Origin: Selaginella moellendorffii
Lineage: Eukaryota; Streptophyta; Lycopodiopsida; Selaginellales; Selaginellaceae
Length of the DNA: 64,000 nt
Direction of reading: 5' to 3'
NCBI RefSeq assembly: GCF_000143415.4
Contig: NW_003314273.1
Span: 698,222-762,221, forward strand
Shown: positions 11,577-22,460 of the stretch, in pieces
Numbering within the stretch: the first letter of the stretch is position 1
Layout of the letters: each line of letters begins with the position of its first letter
Translations under genes and position numbers: made by a program
The notes under the pieces: model-generated
The model's input: only the letters and a program-made list of their open reading frames with translations
Database searches by the model: none
Told to the model about the DNA's origin: nothing

Positions 11577-12660
11577 TTACCGTTGATGGTGGTGGTGACC
11601 CTGGAGATGGTGGTAACGAGCGCCACCACGGGAGCTATTCACAGCACGAGCACGACCACCATGACCAGCAGCATTAAGTACTATATCTTCCAAACCATGG
11701 CGGCGGGGCGGGCGGCGCCGCTGCTGCTGCTGGGCTCCCGCGCCGCTGGGGCAGAACTCGATGGCGTATCCAGCCCCGGACGCGCAGGTGAAAGTGCTGC
11801 TCAGGTCGTCATACGCGTAGCTGTAGGCCTGGGGGCAGTGCTGCTTGAAGATCCGCGAGTACTGCGTGGGCGAGCACGACTGGGACTGGCTGTGCGCGCC
11901 ACGGCAGCAAAACGCATCCGTCTGGAACGCCTCGCAAGCGCTCTTGCAGCCGACGACGCGGCCATGGATCGCCACCTGGAGCTCGCGCGGGCAATTGGCG
12001 TTGACGTCGCTGTGGCAGCCCACCGCGGGGCAGCGCGCGTCCGAGGGCGTGACGCGGACGGGGAGATTGTAGCCATCCACGAGAGAGACGTCGTAAAAGT
12101 CGCGGGCGTCGTAGCCGTTGAGCTTGAACTCGGTGAGCGTCACGGGCGGTATGCCGCCGGCGGCACCGCAGGCGAGGGAGTTGCCACAGTCGCCCGTCTG
12201 GCACGTACCGCGGCCGGTGGCGGTGTCGAAGAGGCAGCCCGTGCGGCCCCAGAAGCGGCCGCCCCAGCCGCGCGGTACGTCGAGCTGCATGGACTGCATG
12301 GACTCCAGCTGGGCGCCCAGCTGGGGGAGCTCGCCGCCCTCGCCGCTGATCCACCCCGGCCACACTGGGAATGGGCACGAGTTGTTGATTGCGATCGTCA
12401 CTGCCCCTGCGAGAAACAATCCATTAGGCTCGGCGCATGGAACTAGGAAGGGACACTCGATCAATCCGGGCGTCATGAAATTCTCTCCTCGGATCGCAAT
12501 CTTGAAGAAGAAGCGGGAACAGAACCAAGATCGAGGATTTCTTTGCTTTTCTTTGCTTTTTCCTCTCGGCCAAGAACAAGAAGGATGGGCATTGTTTACC
12601 TGCATTGTGGAGGGCGATCGAGAGAAGGACGAGGAGGGCGGTCGCCGCCATCGACTCCAT
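11577..12660 (-). CDS. Thaumatin-like protein with basic/Gln/His tail
   Basis: Two exons on the minus strand: 12660-12600 (signal peptide MESMAATALLVLLSIALHNAG) and 12406-11577, joined through a 193-nt intron, total 296 residues. The mature part starts near AVTIAINNSCPFPVWPGW. It contains the thaumatin block GRFWGRTGC, the D-C-G-N-S-L-A-C region, the acidic-cleft residues in TLTEFKL and the DFYDVSLVDGYNLPV signature, and a Cys-rich middle and end (FCCRGAH, FKQHCPQAYSYAYDD). These are the hallmarks of PR-5/thaumatin-like proteins, secreted and usually linked to defence or beta-glucan binding. Oddity: after the normal terminal FCPSG there are about 55 extra residues rich in Gln, Arg, Gly and His, not typical of the family. 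A TATA box lies at 12822-12830. A broken copy of exon 1 plus promoter occurs at about 33760-34030. Confidence 0.9.
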
Positions 12661-12739
12661 TGGATCGAGCTGCTCTTTCGAAGCTCGCCGCGCTCGCTGG
12701 GATGAGGAGAGAGAGGATGAGATGATCTTGGGCGCCCTT

Positions 12740-14385
12740 TAAGGCGAAGGCCAAGAAGTGTCAACAGACAAATAGATGGGTAAAAATTAGGCTGTGAGTC
12801 GGTCGGATGGACGGGCAGGTCTTTTATAGTCAGCGCATTGTCTTTGACAAAAGGCCGTGGTGGTGCGTTGCTATTTCTTTCATGGTTCCAGCGTGATCAA
12901 ACTAACTATAACAAAAGGCCTTGATCATTTGAAACTTTACCCCCTTCCAAAGCAAAAGTATAAACGTCCAACATAAACTCTCAAGTAATATTCTAACTAA
13001 AAGAGAACTTCTAAATTTTTTTAAAAGTTAAGAAAAAAATGTACTCTTAATCATGAGTCTTAAACCTTTAAATTTGAACTTAAAGTTGTGTTATATATAT
13101 CTATTTTAATATAATAATTAGACTAATCACGTATACTACATTATTTCCAAATAAGTTAAATGGTATTAATATAGTATTTTAAATGTTTTGTTATTTGCTC
13201 TCCCTTTTTTTAATTAAGGTAATTAATAGTTGATATTATAGTGAGATTAATGCTTGAGATATATCTTTTAAGATTTATGATGAAATGGTTTTATTTTCTT
13301 ATTGGAGAATGCTATGTTGATCTAATTATTTTTATTAAAAAATCATAAACTAGTAGTAAGTTTTATGATATTTTGTAATTTTTAACTAATAAATGAATTT
13401 CTATCACTATAAGATTTATTTCAAACATTTTAGAATTAGTCAAAACACAGAAAAAACCTCCTTAATAAGTAGTGGTAAAATATAATGAAGCTAAGAATAA
13501 CAAACATCATCCCTTAGCACTTTATATTTTTTTTATAATTAGGGAATATTCTTATTATTTACCAATATGACAGTAGAATATTTTAACAATTTGTTTTTTT
13601 TCTTGTGTTATCAATAACACTATCACTATGATTAGTGACACTCAAGAACTTTTTGGTATAGTATTTTGAATAAGTGGATCTTTAAAAAAAAAATTTACTG
13701 TTTTGTTTGTATGTCTCTGAACAAGTTAAACAAAATTAAACTTTACTTAAACTTATAAATTTTAAAACAAAAAATTCAAATATTTATTAATACTTTTGGA
13801 TTAGATATTTCTTCTTGGTTGCATGTCTGCATCATTCTTTCTCATAAGCATTATAAGTGGTAAATTTAATTTTTAAAAGTTTTTATAAAAGTATCTATAT
13901 TAAAAATAAAATAAGTTTGATATTTGGTTTTATCAAATAAAAAAATGTGCTTAAAGTTGATATAATAATGATTGGGAATATCTTCAAGTTGAGTAACAAT
14001 TTTTTACTTTTAACTTAGCTAAAAAATAAAAATATTTTGAGTGAAGAAAAATATCGATTGTCTTTATGATGATAATAAAGTTTAGTGAAAGTTTGAAGTT
14101 TGCATCTATTTAATGACTTTGTATTAATAATAACTATTGAACTCAGTGTTTGAGTATTATTTCTAGAGCTATGAAGTTTTTAATTTATTAATCTGTATGA
14201 TAGAATAAAGATGAATATACTAGAAAGTGTTTATAATTTTAGGAATATACGTTTGAATATCCTAAGATATCTATATATATTCTAGGTATATTCAGTACTT
14301 ATGACTATTTTTAGATAACAAAAAAACTAAAGCATCTAACAGAAAACTCCCAGCCATTGATACATTTTACCAGCCATGGAATATT
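12740..14385. repeat. AT-rich repeat family, copy 1
   Basis: Gene-free AT-rich DNA. Most of it recurs elsewhere: a direct copy at about 33950-35385, and an inverted copy of about 13080-14045 at 19020-19960 (for example 'gttgagtaacaattttttac' near 13988 and its complement near 19050). The last part, 14040-14330, recurs inverted at 46490-46760. No terminal inverted repeats or coding capacity are obvious by eye. Confidence 0.7.
12822..12830 (-). promoter_or_regulatory. TATA box of the thaumatin-like gene
   Basis: On the minus strand ACTATAAAAG lies about 165 bp upstream of the ATG at 12660. The duplicated promoter fragment near 34040 has lost it. Confidence 0.55.
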
Positions 14386-14389
14386 CTTG

Positions 14390-14657
14390 TGGAAGTTAGT
14401 CATGTGATTCAAGGACATAGAATTTATGACTGCCGGTCCACCATCCACCATTGTTGCTTTGTTTGAATTGCTTGGAAATTGTGCTGGGTAGCTTCACTCT
14501 ACCTGGCAAGAGACTGGTTTGTATCCAAAAAATCCAGCAGCAGCACGAGACTTGAGTTTGTAGTTGAAACTCCATTTTCTGTGTTCAAAGACGTCAAACA
14601 GAGAGCAACTGTTGCAGGGGTGCTGCATTACGAAGAAAGCTTCATTTCAGAATGTCC
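14390..14657 (+). pseudogene. DUF1853-gene fragment
   Basis: About 14505-14555 (encoding ARDWFVSKKSSSSTRL) matches exon 3 of the gene at 5757-7327. It then continues into a segment shared with 44850-45140 but shortened internally. No start, no complete domain and no splice signals remain. It lies tail-to-tail with the germin pseudogene at 14658-15436. Confidence 0.6.
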
Positions 14658-15008
14658 TTAAATCATTGTGGTGATGTCTCGGCCAGAAATGCACATGGCG
14701 GGCGGGGCCAACTTGAGGCGGGGGATATATGACAGCATATTTGCCTTGAGCTTCCATATCATGTCCAGTCCTACGTTGAGCGCCGGCAGAGAACCTGTCT
14801 GGGATCTTTAAGAGAGCACCACCACTTGTCTACACACAAAGAAATGGAGTTAAAAAAACATAGAGAATAATGAGAAAACTTGCAAAGTTTTTGTATGGCT
14901 GTTGAGAGCTGAGATGTAGAATGCAGGCTTGGTGCCGACGTTGATCTCAAAGTGCATCGTTCCCTGCAGGAATATGGTGATATCACTTGGGTACAAGAGG
15001 TTGATGTG

Positions 15009-15068
<60 letters not shown>

Positions 15069-15436
15069 ATCGGTCGTATTTCCTACCGGTTGTATCTACA
15101 AATCCAACTTGAAATAGCCCACCAGAGACCATCGTGAGGAGCTTGGAAGCTCGAGGGTGCGTGTGTGGGAGATTGACTCCACAGGGAACCATGTTAAAGT
15201 GGACATAAGTTATCCCTTGAGACCTGGAAAAAAAAGAAAGTAAAACCATGAATGGATTATTTATTGTGGTATCAAGCAAAGGCAAAGAGGAAGAAATATA
15301 CGTGATTCCCGAAATTGCTGAGACCCCTGGATCCCTCGAAATCTCGCAGCAGGTCAGGGTCGGCAGCACTCATAAACACGTTGGTGGCGGCAGCACTCAG
15401 GATCGTCACCACCAGCATCAACTTCTTGGATTCCAT
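14658..15436 (-). pseudogene. Germin-like pseudogene
   Basis: Reading on the minus strand from 15436, remnants of all four germin exons appear in order. These are a signal peptide and start of exon 1, exon 2 with SQGITYVHFNMVPCGVNL and the HTHPRA box, exon 3 with GTMHFEINVG, and exon 4. Exon 1 lacks about 85 bp in the middle: the code jumps from LSNF to the exon end. Exon 4 has a one-base loss that breaks the frame after the 'IPDR' region, and exon 3 lacks its first part. A (TC)n(AC)n microsatellite (15008-15067) sits in an intron. Clearly non-functional. Confidence 0.85.
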
Positions 15437-15608
15437 CAAAGAAAGATTATGTCGATGAGATTATTAGACTTCGAGAAGACTGTGAAGAGCTCCGGCTAAA
15501 TTCCTTCTATGACAAAGTCGTTAGAGAGTTTGATCAGAATACGGTTTTCACAGAGCCATTCTAGTCAGGAAAATTACAGTTTAACTATCAAACGACTTCA
15601 CAAGAAAT

Positions 15609-17981
15609 TCAAGCGTCATCCTCCATCTCTGTGTCTTCATCTTGTGTGTCAAAGTCGTCCTCATCATCTTCCTCGACTTCCACTGCAAAGATAACTCAAC
15701 AGTTGGTGACTAAACGAAAGAAGGAAACGAAGCTTACGTCCATGGCCGACTTTGCAATCACCACATATCCAGACCTCCTCGTTTCTGTAGCTTGTACATC
15801 CCACGTGGTACCAACTGTTGCAGAAGCTGCAAAGCACTTCCTCCGGAGTCTTGTCTTTGCCACATTGTCGACAAAACATGTCCACTTTGCCTCTCAGTTC
15901 TTTGACCCGCTCATCAATAGAGCTCAACGCGTAGTGCAAATCTCCGAATAGCGTGAACACTTCCTCGTAGTCTGCTTCCTTATCCTCAGGGACGTAAGCG
16001 GATTCTTCAAGGTCGGAAAGAACCCAGACGAGAACCTTTCTTCTGGAGTTCCCTTTAAAGATCTTTTTTGCGACTTCTTTGGTGTGACGGTGAAGCTTCA
16101 CGGCATCTTTAGCAACGCTTATCTGGAAGACGATGAGCACCTGCTGGTCGGCATAATACACATCGGCTCCAATGTGATTGTAGTTCTGGTTCACGAAGAG
16201 CGTCGGACTTCTACTCACCTTTTTCAAGCTGACCATGGATCGCGTCATCTTGTCAACGGGCACAACGTGGAGATGGTGACTCAGTGTCACATTGGCCCCT
16301 GTTATGTCGACGTTGAGAAGCTTCAGGGCAAGTATTGTGGCTTCCTCAGCATTCCACCCAATGGTGCACATGTTCCTGCTTTCTGAGATACCCTGCGTGA
16401 AGTAGCGAACTTCTGCTTCCATGTCGCGGTCCTGCTTCCTGCGTAGCTCTTGAGCTAGCCAAACATGAGCAAGCGTCTGCAAATGCTGCGTCAGACAGTG
16501 ACCTTTGCCGTCAGCACCGCGATAGTAACACCTGGAGTCCATGGCCTCGGATAGAACAGAGATGCGTCTCCCTGCAATAGCCTTAAGGAGCTCGTTCCGA
16601 GTCCGTCGTCCATCACTGTTGTTGACCGGCTTCCAGATGACTTCAAGCAGCGACTTCTCAAGTCCCTTTACATTCTCGCCCAACAGGTACTTGCTTGAAA
16701 GGCGCCCCTTCTTTAAACGGATCCAGTAATCAACCAGCCGAGGCACTGTGCCAGTCAATCTGTAGTCCAGCTCTTCAAAACTCATGCCATGACGTTTCAA
16801 GTAAACTCTGAGATCCGTGAACTGTCGAAAAACAAAATTGAGCTCAGCGTAAGTAAAGAATGACACTTACGTTAAATCCCCCCACGCAAGTGCGGAATTC
16901 TACTTCATGAGTTTTAAAAATCTCTTTCCTCAAGGAGCTCCTCACAGAGGCACAGATGACTGTGGTGCACTCGAGAGGGATTTCATCGATAAAGCCGCGT
17001 GCAGCCATCTTCCGATTGCTTACAGACGGTGAATCGTCCTTGCTCACATCCATCGCATTTCCATCGTCAATGAAAATGAACATTTTCTCCCCCCGTGTAC
17101 GTAGGAAATCAAGCATTTCTTGGGCGTCCTCGTTCGCAGCTATCAGTCGCTTGTGAACAGCCGGCTCGTGGATATAGGCCAAAACCAAGGCTCTGTATAC
17201 TGCTCGCACCGGATCCTTCACGAAATAGTTTCCAGCCAGAAGTAAGAACCGGCATGTCGCAAGATCTGGCATCTTCGTTTCCCTCTTAGCAAGCTGGTTC
17301 GCTTCACCCTTGCTGGTAATCTCTGGTTGCTTGCTGGTAATGTTTGGTGGTATCTCCTGTTCACCCGGTGCCCCCATGTCTAGCGGAATCACGCGAACGT
17401 CCAACAAGTTGCTGATTGATAAGGCAAAATTCGCGTTAGACAATGCATGTAGAGCTGCAAAACAAGAGGCCTTACCTTGGGACATTGACGGTAACCTCTG
17501 GCTTGATCTCTTCACTCTGTGGTAACCCTTGCGTTTCCTTGAGCTGTTTGGCCTTGATTGCCAAGTGCGACTTGACAAGCAGAAAGCCCACTCCAGCACA
17601 AATGCTGACACTTTTGCCAAACCCGGGTGTCCCTGTGATGTACTTAGGTTTCGCAAAGGGCAGCCGCAGCCTGGGACGATCATCCCTGTCGCTAAGAAAT
17701 ACGAAATCTATGAGATCCTTCGTCACCTTTCGACCCATGTAATCAAACTCTCCCAGATTTCCACTCATGTCCGGAGCCAACAGCCGGCACCACGTTTCGT
17801 TGCTCGTTAAGCTCTCCATTGTCAGATGCCCAAAACATTCCTCCAATCTCACGGAGAATGCCCAAGCTTCCTCGAACTCATCCATGACCTTACTTCTTTT
17901 CTCTGTAACCACAGATGGGAACTGTGCGAAACGCTTACCGCTTCCGCTGAGCTCCGCCATAGCTTTAGGTTTAGAAAACAT
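15609..17981 (-). CDS. Crinkler-RHS-type NTPase–nuclease-like protein with PHD finger, copy 1
   Basis: Four minus-strand exons with continuous phase: 17981-17476, 17411-16871, 16821-15738 and 15682-15609; introns 64, 49 and 55 nt; 734 residues. Residues 114-124 hold a Walker A loop (GTPGFGKS) and 279-285 a Walker B-like strand ending in two Asp (FIFIDDGNAMD). Residues 560-584 hold an N-x5-GAD strand and, 12 residues on, FQIS. This resembles the 'D...hQ-T/S' core of the restriction-endonuclease-like domain in Crinkler and RHS proteins. Residues 664-710 form a PHD finger (C-x2-C, C-x2-C, WYH-x2-C, W-x-C-x2-C). The C-terminus is a strongly acidic tail. CR proteins are known from oomycete and fungal effectors and trypanosome RHS proteins and are thought to derive from transposon-borne NTPase-nuclease modules; a PHD finger suggests chromatin binding. 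The class call is mine from motifs; an unrelated P-loop gene is possible. A second copy lies at 27750-30149. Confidence 0.75.
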
Positions 17982-18139
17982 GAGCCCTAAATTATCTTTT
18001 TCACAGGTTTGGGTTCGAGTCTTCGTGAAGACAATGCCTTTGTGTACTCTAGTAACCCTGTCACATTGCCACTTTAATAATCCGACCCAGATTTACCTAT
18101 GTCAGTTGAGTAATATACAATGGCAATACATCTTTCGGA

Positions 18140-18265
18140 TCTAATCCGAAGGACCATTAAAGGACATGATGGTTGCAGTGTTGGTGGATTTTGAATCAGC
18201 AGCCTCCAGTATCAGATGCTTGGTGGTTTCTCGATGTGAGTTGCCATTGTCTCCTGCAGCCCGAG
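18140..18265 (+). pseudogene. Truncated retropepsin-like fragment
   Basis: From 'cggatctaatccgaaggacc' through 'ctgcagcccgagtttttcg' the text matches 30490-30640, the start of the retropepsin-like frame next to the second CR gene. It then breaks into unrelated sequence at about 18278. So the duplicated block carrying the CR gene ends here in copy 1. Confidence 0.6.
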
Positions 18266-19990
18266 TTTTTCGTGTATTCTAAATGTCATCCAAAATTGCA
18301 TCCATATGCAATCTTGTTTGTCTGGTGGTTCATCCTCACTACTAGATTCTATACCAATGTCTTCCATCCCAGGATCAGTGATGCTCCGATTATTGTGAAA
18401 GCAATCATAACCTAAATCTCTCTTCTCTATGAGCAGTTGTGACCCTAGATGACCTACCACTTAACATATCATATGAGGACCACAAATCCTCAAAAATACC
18501 CACGCAACTTGACAGCAAGAGGCAAGTACAGGAGGAGGCGAGCAAGAAAACTGTTACATAGGCTTTACAGGAAAAGGATTGAACATTGTTGGAGAGTTTG
18601 ATTTAATATCCATAAATAAAGCTAAACAAGTCAGGGACGGATCACTTTAATAACAGTATACAGAAATCATTTTAATTGCAGAATGTACAGGAAAATGACA
18701 GCTCAAAATATTATTATTCATATCCATTACAAAAGTTTTCTCATTTGCAAAAAATCTTTACAATTTACTAGATATTCTGTTATATCAAATTTAATGATCG
18801 ATTCAATTTAATAAATTAATTAGTGTTCAATGATATAAATCAAGTACCAATAATATACATAAAGAATGTCAGCCTATTAAGAAAATGTTACTAGGGTATA
18901 CAATCCCATTACCTCATATAAAATGGTAAATTGGTAGAAGTGATTATATACTTAAGATAAAAGTTTTAAGTATTGAAATGAATTATAATTCTTATTCATT
19001 TTATTTGTAAAATCTTTATTTTTTAGCTAAGTTAAAAGTAAAAAATTGTTACTCAACTTAAAGATATTCCCAATCATTATTATATCAACTTTAAGCACAT
19101 TTTGTTATTTGATAAAACTAAATATCAAACTTATTTTATTTGTAATATAGATAGTTTTACAAAAACTTTTAAATAATTAAACTTACCATTTATGATGCTT
19201 ATGTAACCAAGAAGAAATATCTAATTCAAAAGTATGAATAAATATTTGAATTTTTTGTTCTAAAGTTTATAAGTTTAATGAAAGTTTTATTTTCTTAACT
19301 TGTTCATTATTTATATAAAAATGAGAAAGAGACATACAAAACAAAACAGTAAAAAAATAAATTAAAGATCCAGTTATTCAAAAATACTATACCAAAAAGT
19401 TCTTGAGTGTCACTAATCATGGTGATAGTGTTATTTTAAAAAAAAAATATTGTTAAAATATTTTACTGTCATATTGGTAAATAATCAGAATATTTCTTGA
19501 TTATAAAAACATATAAAGTGCTAAAAGATGATGTTTGTTATTCTTAGCTTCATTATATTTTACCACTACTTATTAAGGAGGTTTTTTCTGTGTTTTGACT
19601 AATTCTAAAATGTTGAAATAAATCTTATAGTGATAGAAATTCATTTATTAGTTAAAAATTACAAAAATATGATGAAAATTACTACTAGTTTAATATTTTT
19701 TTAATAAAAAAATATTATTAGATCAACATAGCATTCTCCAATAAGAAAATAAAACAATTTCATCATAAATCTTAAAAGATATATCTCAAGCATTAATCTC
19801 ACTATAGTCTCAACTCTTAATTACCTTAATTAGATAAGTGAGAGTAAATTAACAAACATTAAAATTACTATATTAATACCATTTAACTTATTTGGAAATA
19901 ATGTAGTACACGTGATTAGTGTAATTATTATAGTAAATAGAGATTTATATATATAAAAAACAAGTTTTGATTATTTTTGGTTTTGTTTTA
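18266..19990. repeat. Gene-free DNA with inverted copy of the AT-rich repeat
   Basis: 18266-18600 holds nothing recognisable except a short stretch at about 18530-18600 resembling the DUF1853 gene ('gcaagaaaactgtt', 'ttggagagtttgattt'). 19020-19960 is the inverted, diverged counterpart of 13080-14045. No genes. Confidence 0.65.
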
Positions 19991-19996
19991 TTTTAA

Positions 19997-20814
19997 ATGT
20001 TAATGCAGGATTTCGACCATCTTGGAATTTCCTCTGGTCAAATAAGGATAAATCCAACTTCTGCTATGTTAGCATCTCCTGATACCACTGTTATTTCGAT
20101 TGTTGTTTCACAGGGTGCTGCAGTTACTCCTACGCTCACTCCTCAACCAGTTTCTGGAGCTGGAGCTGCTGGGACGTCCACTCATGCTCAAGCCACTCCA
20201 GACTCCAACGATGATCTGGCTGTTCTTCTGAACACCGATAGCTCTTCGGTGATTCCTACTTCGGAAGGCACTTCTGATCTCGCTGATGCTATCACGAGCT
20301 GCTATGACAGCTCCAAGAAATCATTCTTGGAGAGTCTTAACAGCCAGGCATCAGAGATCAAAGCCATTTCGAAGTTGGAGGAAGTTCTGAGGGATATCCG
20401 CAGAATTGGAGAGTGAAGCAGCCTAAGCTCAAGACCAAGGATCCCGATGTACAAAAGGAACTCAATGAGCTAGCTGGCTTTAAGCACACGGAGTACCAAC
20501 TCACGCTCCTCAGTCTGCTGCTTGACGCTCGGAAAAAGGAACTTGTGATTTCTTCCGGGCAGGTCAAGAATGCTTGCAGGACATTCGGCGATCATCTCTT
20601 GGACATCGTTCTAACTGCCCTATAAGACATCTCCAACCCAAGCTCCAGAAGTCTTCTTCAGCGCGAGCTAGCGACGATGGTTTATGCCAAGAGAGATCTC
20701 TTTGCAAAAGACGTCGTCTTTGCTCAAGCTAACAGAAGGCTTCAGGAACAGAATCGGCAGAACGCTGAGGATACTCGCCTGGCGGCACAGGACAAGGCAA
20801 AGTTGCTAAGCTGA
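19997..20814 (+). pseudogene. Gag-like repeat ORF, copy A (broken)
   Basis: Encodes a Thr/Pro/Gly-rich N-terminal part followed by a charged helical part. It is closely similar to the minus-strand frame at 30834-31575. Compared with that copy it lacks 7 bases near 20397 (frame lost after EEVLRD) and has TAA where the other has CAA near 20622, so it is broken twice. It lies tail-to-tail with a retropepsin-like frame on the opposite strand. I do not recognise the family; gag-like is suggested only by the neighbour and by repetition. Confidence 0.55.
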
Positions 20815-21115
20815 AGAGTGCTCCTCTGAAAGACACAAAAGGAAAAGAAAAAGCCCAGTTGTGCCCTAGGATGATGTCATAGATTTGATTTGAGAAGGTA
20901 ATTACCCGCAATGGTGATAGGTTCTGAGGTGCAACGGGAAGTGTACTTGATGTACGGACAATGCAGATGTCGTCTTGTTATCGCCATAAAATACACGAAA
21001 AAGGAGACAATGGCAACTCACATCGAGAAACCACCGAGCGTCTGAGTCCACCGAGAGATTGGCCTCTGGATCGATACTGGAGGCTGCTGATTCGACTGCG
21101 ACCATCATGTCCTTT
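20730..21115 (-). pseudogene. Retropepsin-like repeat ORF, copy A (broken)
   Basis: The minus strand carries pieces matching 30524-30919: the 'FESAASSI' start, the PLSPAARVF-like region and RVITFSNQIYDIILGHNW, the typical 'YDhILGxxW' end of retrovirus-like aspartic proteases. The frame is interrupted. It overlaps the end of the convergent gag-like frame, as in copy B. Confidence 0.5.
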
Positions 21116-21589
21116 AATGGTCCTTCGGATTAGATCCGAGAGATGTATTGCCATTGTATATTACTCGACTGAGCAAGGGTAATGCGACCATCGCTAGAGC
21201 AGGGTCTCATTCTCCAACTTGCTATGATAAGCCAATGCGCAAGATCTGGATCACGGGCCTGGACGGGGATTGCAGAACATGGATGTATTCAAGATGGCAA
21301 GATGCCCATGACTACACAGAAACAGAAACGAGAGCAGGATCACGAGCAACAAAAGATACAAGTACAGAATCCAGCACAGGATGGAAGACCCTATACTGGA
21401 GGCTAGAAACTAGAGTAACTTTTTCTGGTTTGAAGTTCACGAAATCTAGTAATAGATTAATTCCCCTTTTATCCACGGTTGGGTTAGGCTATAACTCTAA
21501 GGTTTGGGTTCAATTCTTCTCAAATTTTTTTCCTAGAAGTTATATGGATCAAACCTACTTTGTTTAAATCCGTGTTTTTCAAATATGGT

Positions 21590-21689
21590 NNNNNNNNNNN
21601 NNNNNNNNNNNNNNNNNNNNNNNNNNNNNNNNNNNNNNNNNNNNNNNNNNNNNNNNNNNNNNNNNNNNNNNNNNNNNNNNNNNNNNNNN
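21590..21689. other. Assembly gap (100 N)
   Basis: Exactly 100 N between the mobile unit and the gypsy element; true length unknown. Confidence 0.98.
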
Positions 21690-21779
21690 TCAAAGTTTGA
21701 GAAGAATGTCGTGTTTGCATTTGAAAATCATGTGAACTTTAAGTGAGGTTTTTATAAATATCAAATCTTTGTTGAAAAA

Positions 21780-22000
21780 GGACTTAAGATGGTGGAATCT
21801 TTGAATTTAATATTCCTAGCTTTTAACCAACATGTAAGTACTTTATTTCCCGGACAGAGTTCTTCAAAAGCGTTAGTAATCTCGAATATGTTCCTCCCTC
21901 TGCACATCCGCTTATCAAAAAAGCCCTCGAGCGTGTCAGAAACAGACTTGTCCATGCAATCGACTCCTGCCCTCCTAAAAATACATCGCAACAATAAAAA
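21780..22000 (-). other. Possible exon fragment, unrecognised
   Basis: On the minus strand an exon-like segment of about 150 nt follows a plausible acceptor (TATTTTTAG at about 21980). It reads RAGVDCMDKSVSDTLEGF and continues to FEELCPGNKVLTCWL. The composition is protein-like, but no start, donor or partner exons were found and I do not know the family. Confidence 0.25.
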
Positions 22001-22253
22001 AGAACAAAGAAGAAGACCAAAAATCTATAGGAAAAGAACATACCTCCATTAGGATTTTAAAAAAGGATCAAATTGGCCAGGAAATACAAACAAAGCTCCG
22101 ATGAACAAGAACCTTTAAGAACAAGAACATGATCCTTTTAGGTTTGCTCCTCCATTTATAGTCATAGCTGATTCAAACAAAAATAAAGAAATTGAACTGT
22201 ATTCTATAAATTTCATTGTTCCAAGCAATTGCAAAAGTTCATGAAGCAAATGT

Positions 22254-22428
22254 TGTGAGTGCATGGAATATGGAAAGAGAATACAGAAATGTGCATATCA
22301 ATTAGCCCAAAAACCCTAGCTTATATACATGAGTGAGTGGCCCGGATTGAAACCAATCCGATGGCTACCAAAATCCCACTACACTAATATTAGTATACGG
22401 CATCGTAGCCGTACACTTGGCCCTCACA
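22254..22428 (-). repeat. 3' LTR of the gypsy element (175 bp)
   Basis: Bounded by TGTGAG and CTCACA. Same family as the solo LTR at 35399-35572 and the interrupted LTR at 31744-33655. On the minus strand it starts TGTGAGGGCC and ends GCACTCACA. Confidence 0.85.
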
Positions 22429-22460
22429 TCATCCCCTCCTCTCGGAATAATGGAAGGCCG

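Noticed and set aside
11550-12446. Plus-strand frame of 298 residues
   Set aside because: Antisense shadow of the GC-rich thaumatin-like exon; Ala/Val/Gly-rich without a domain.
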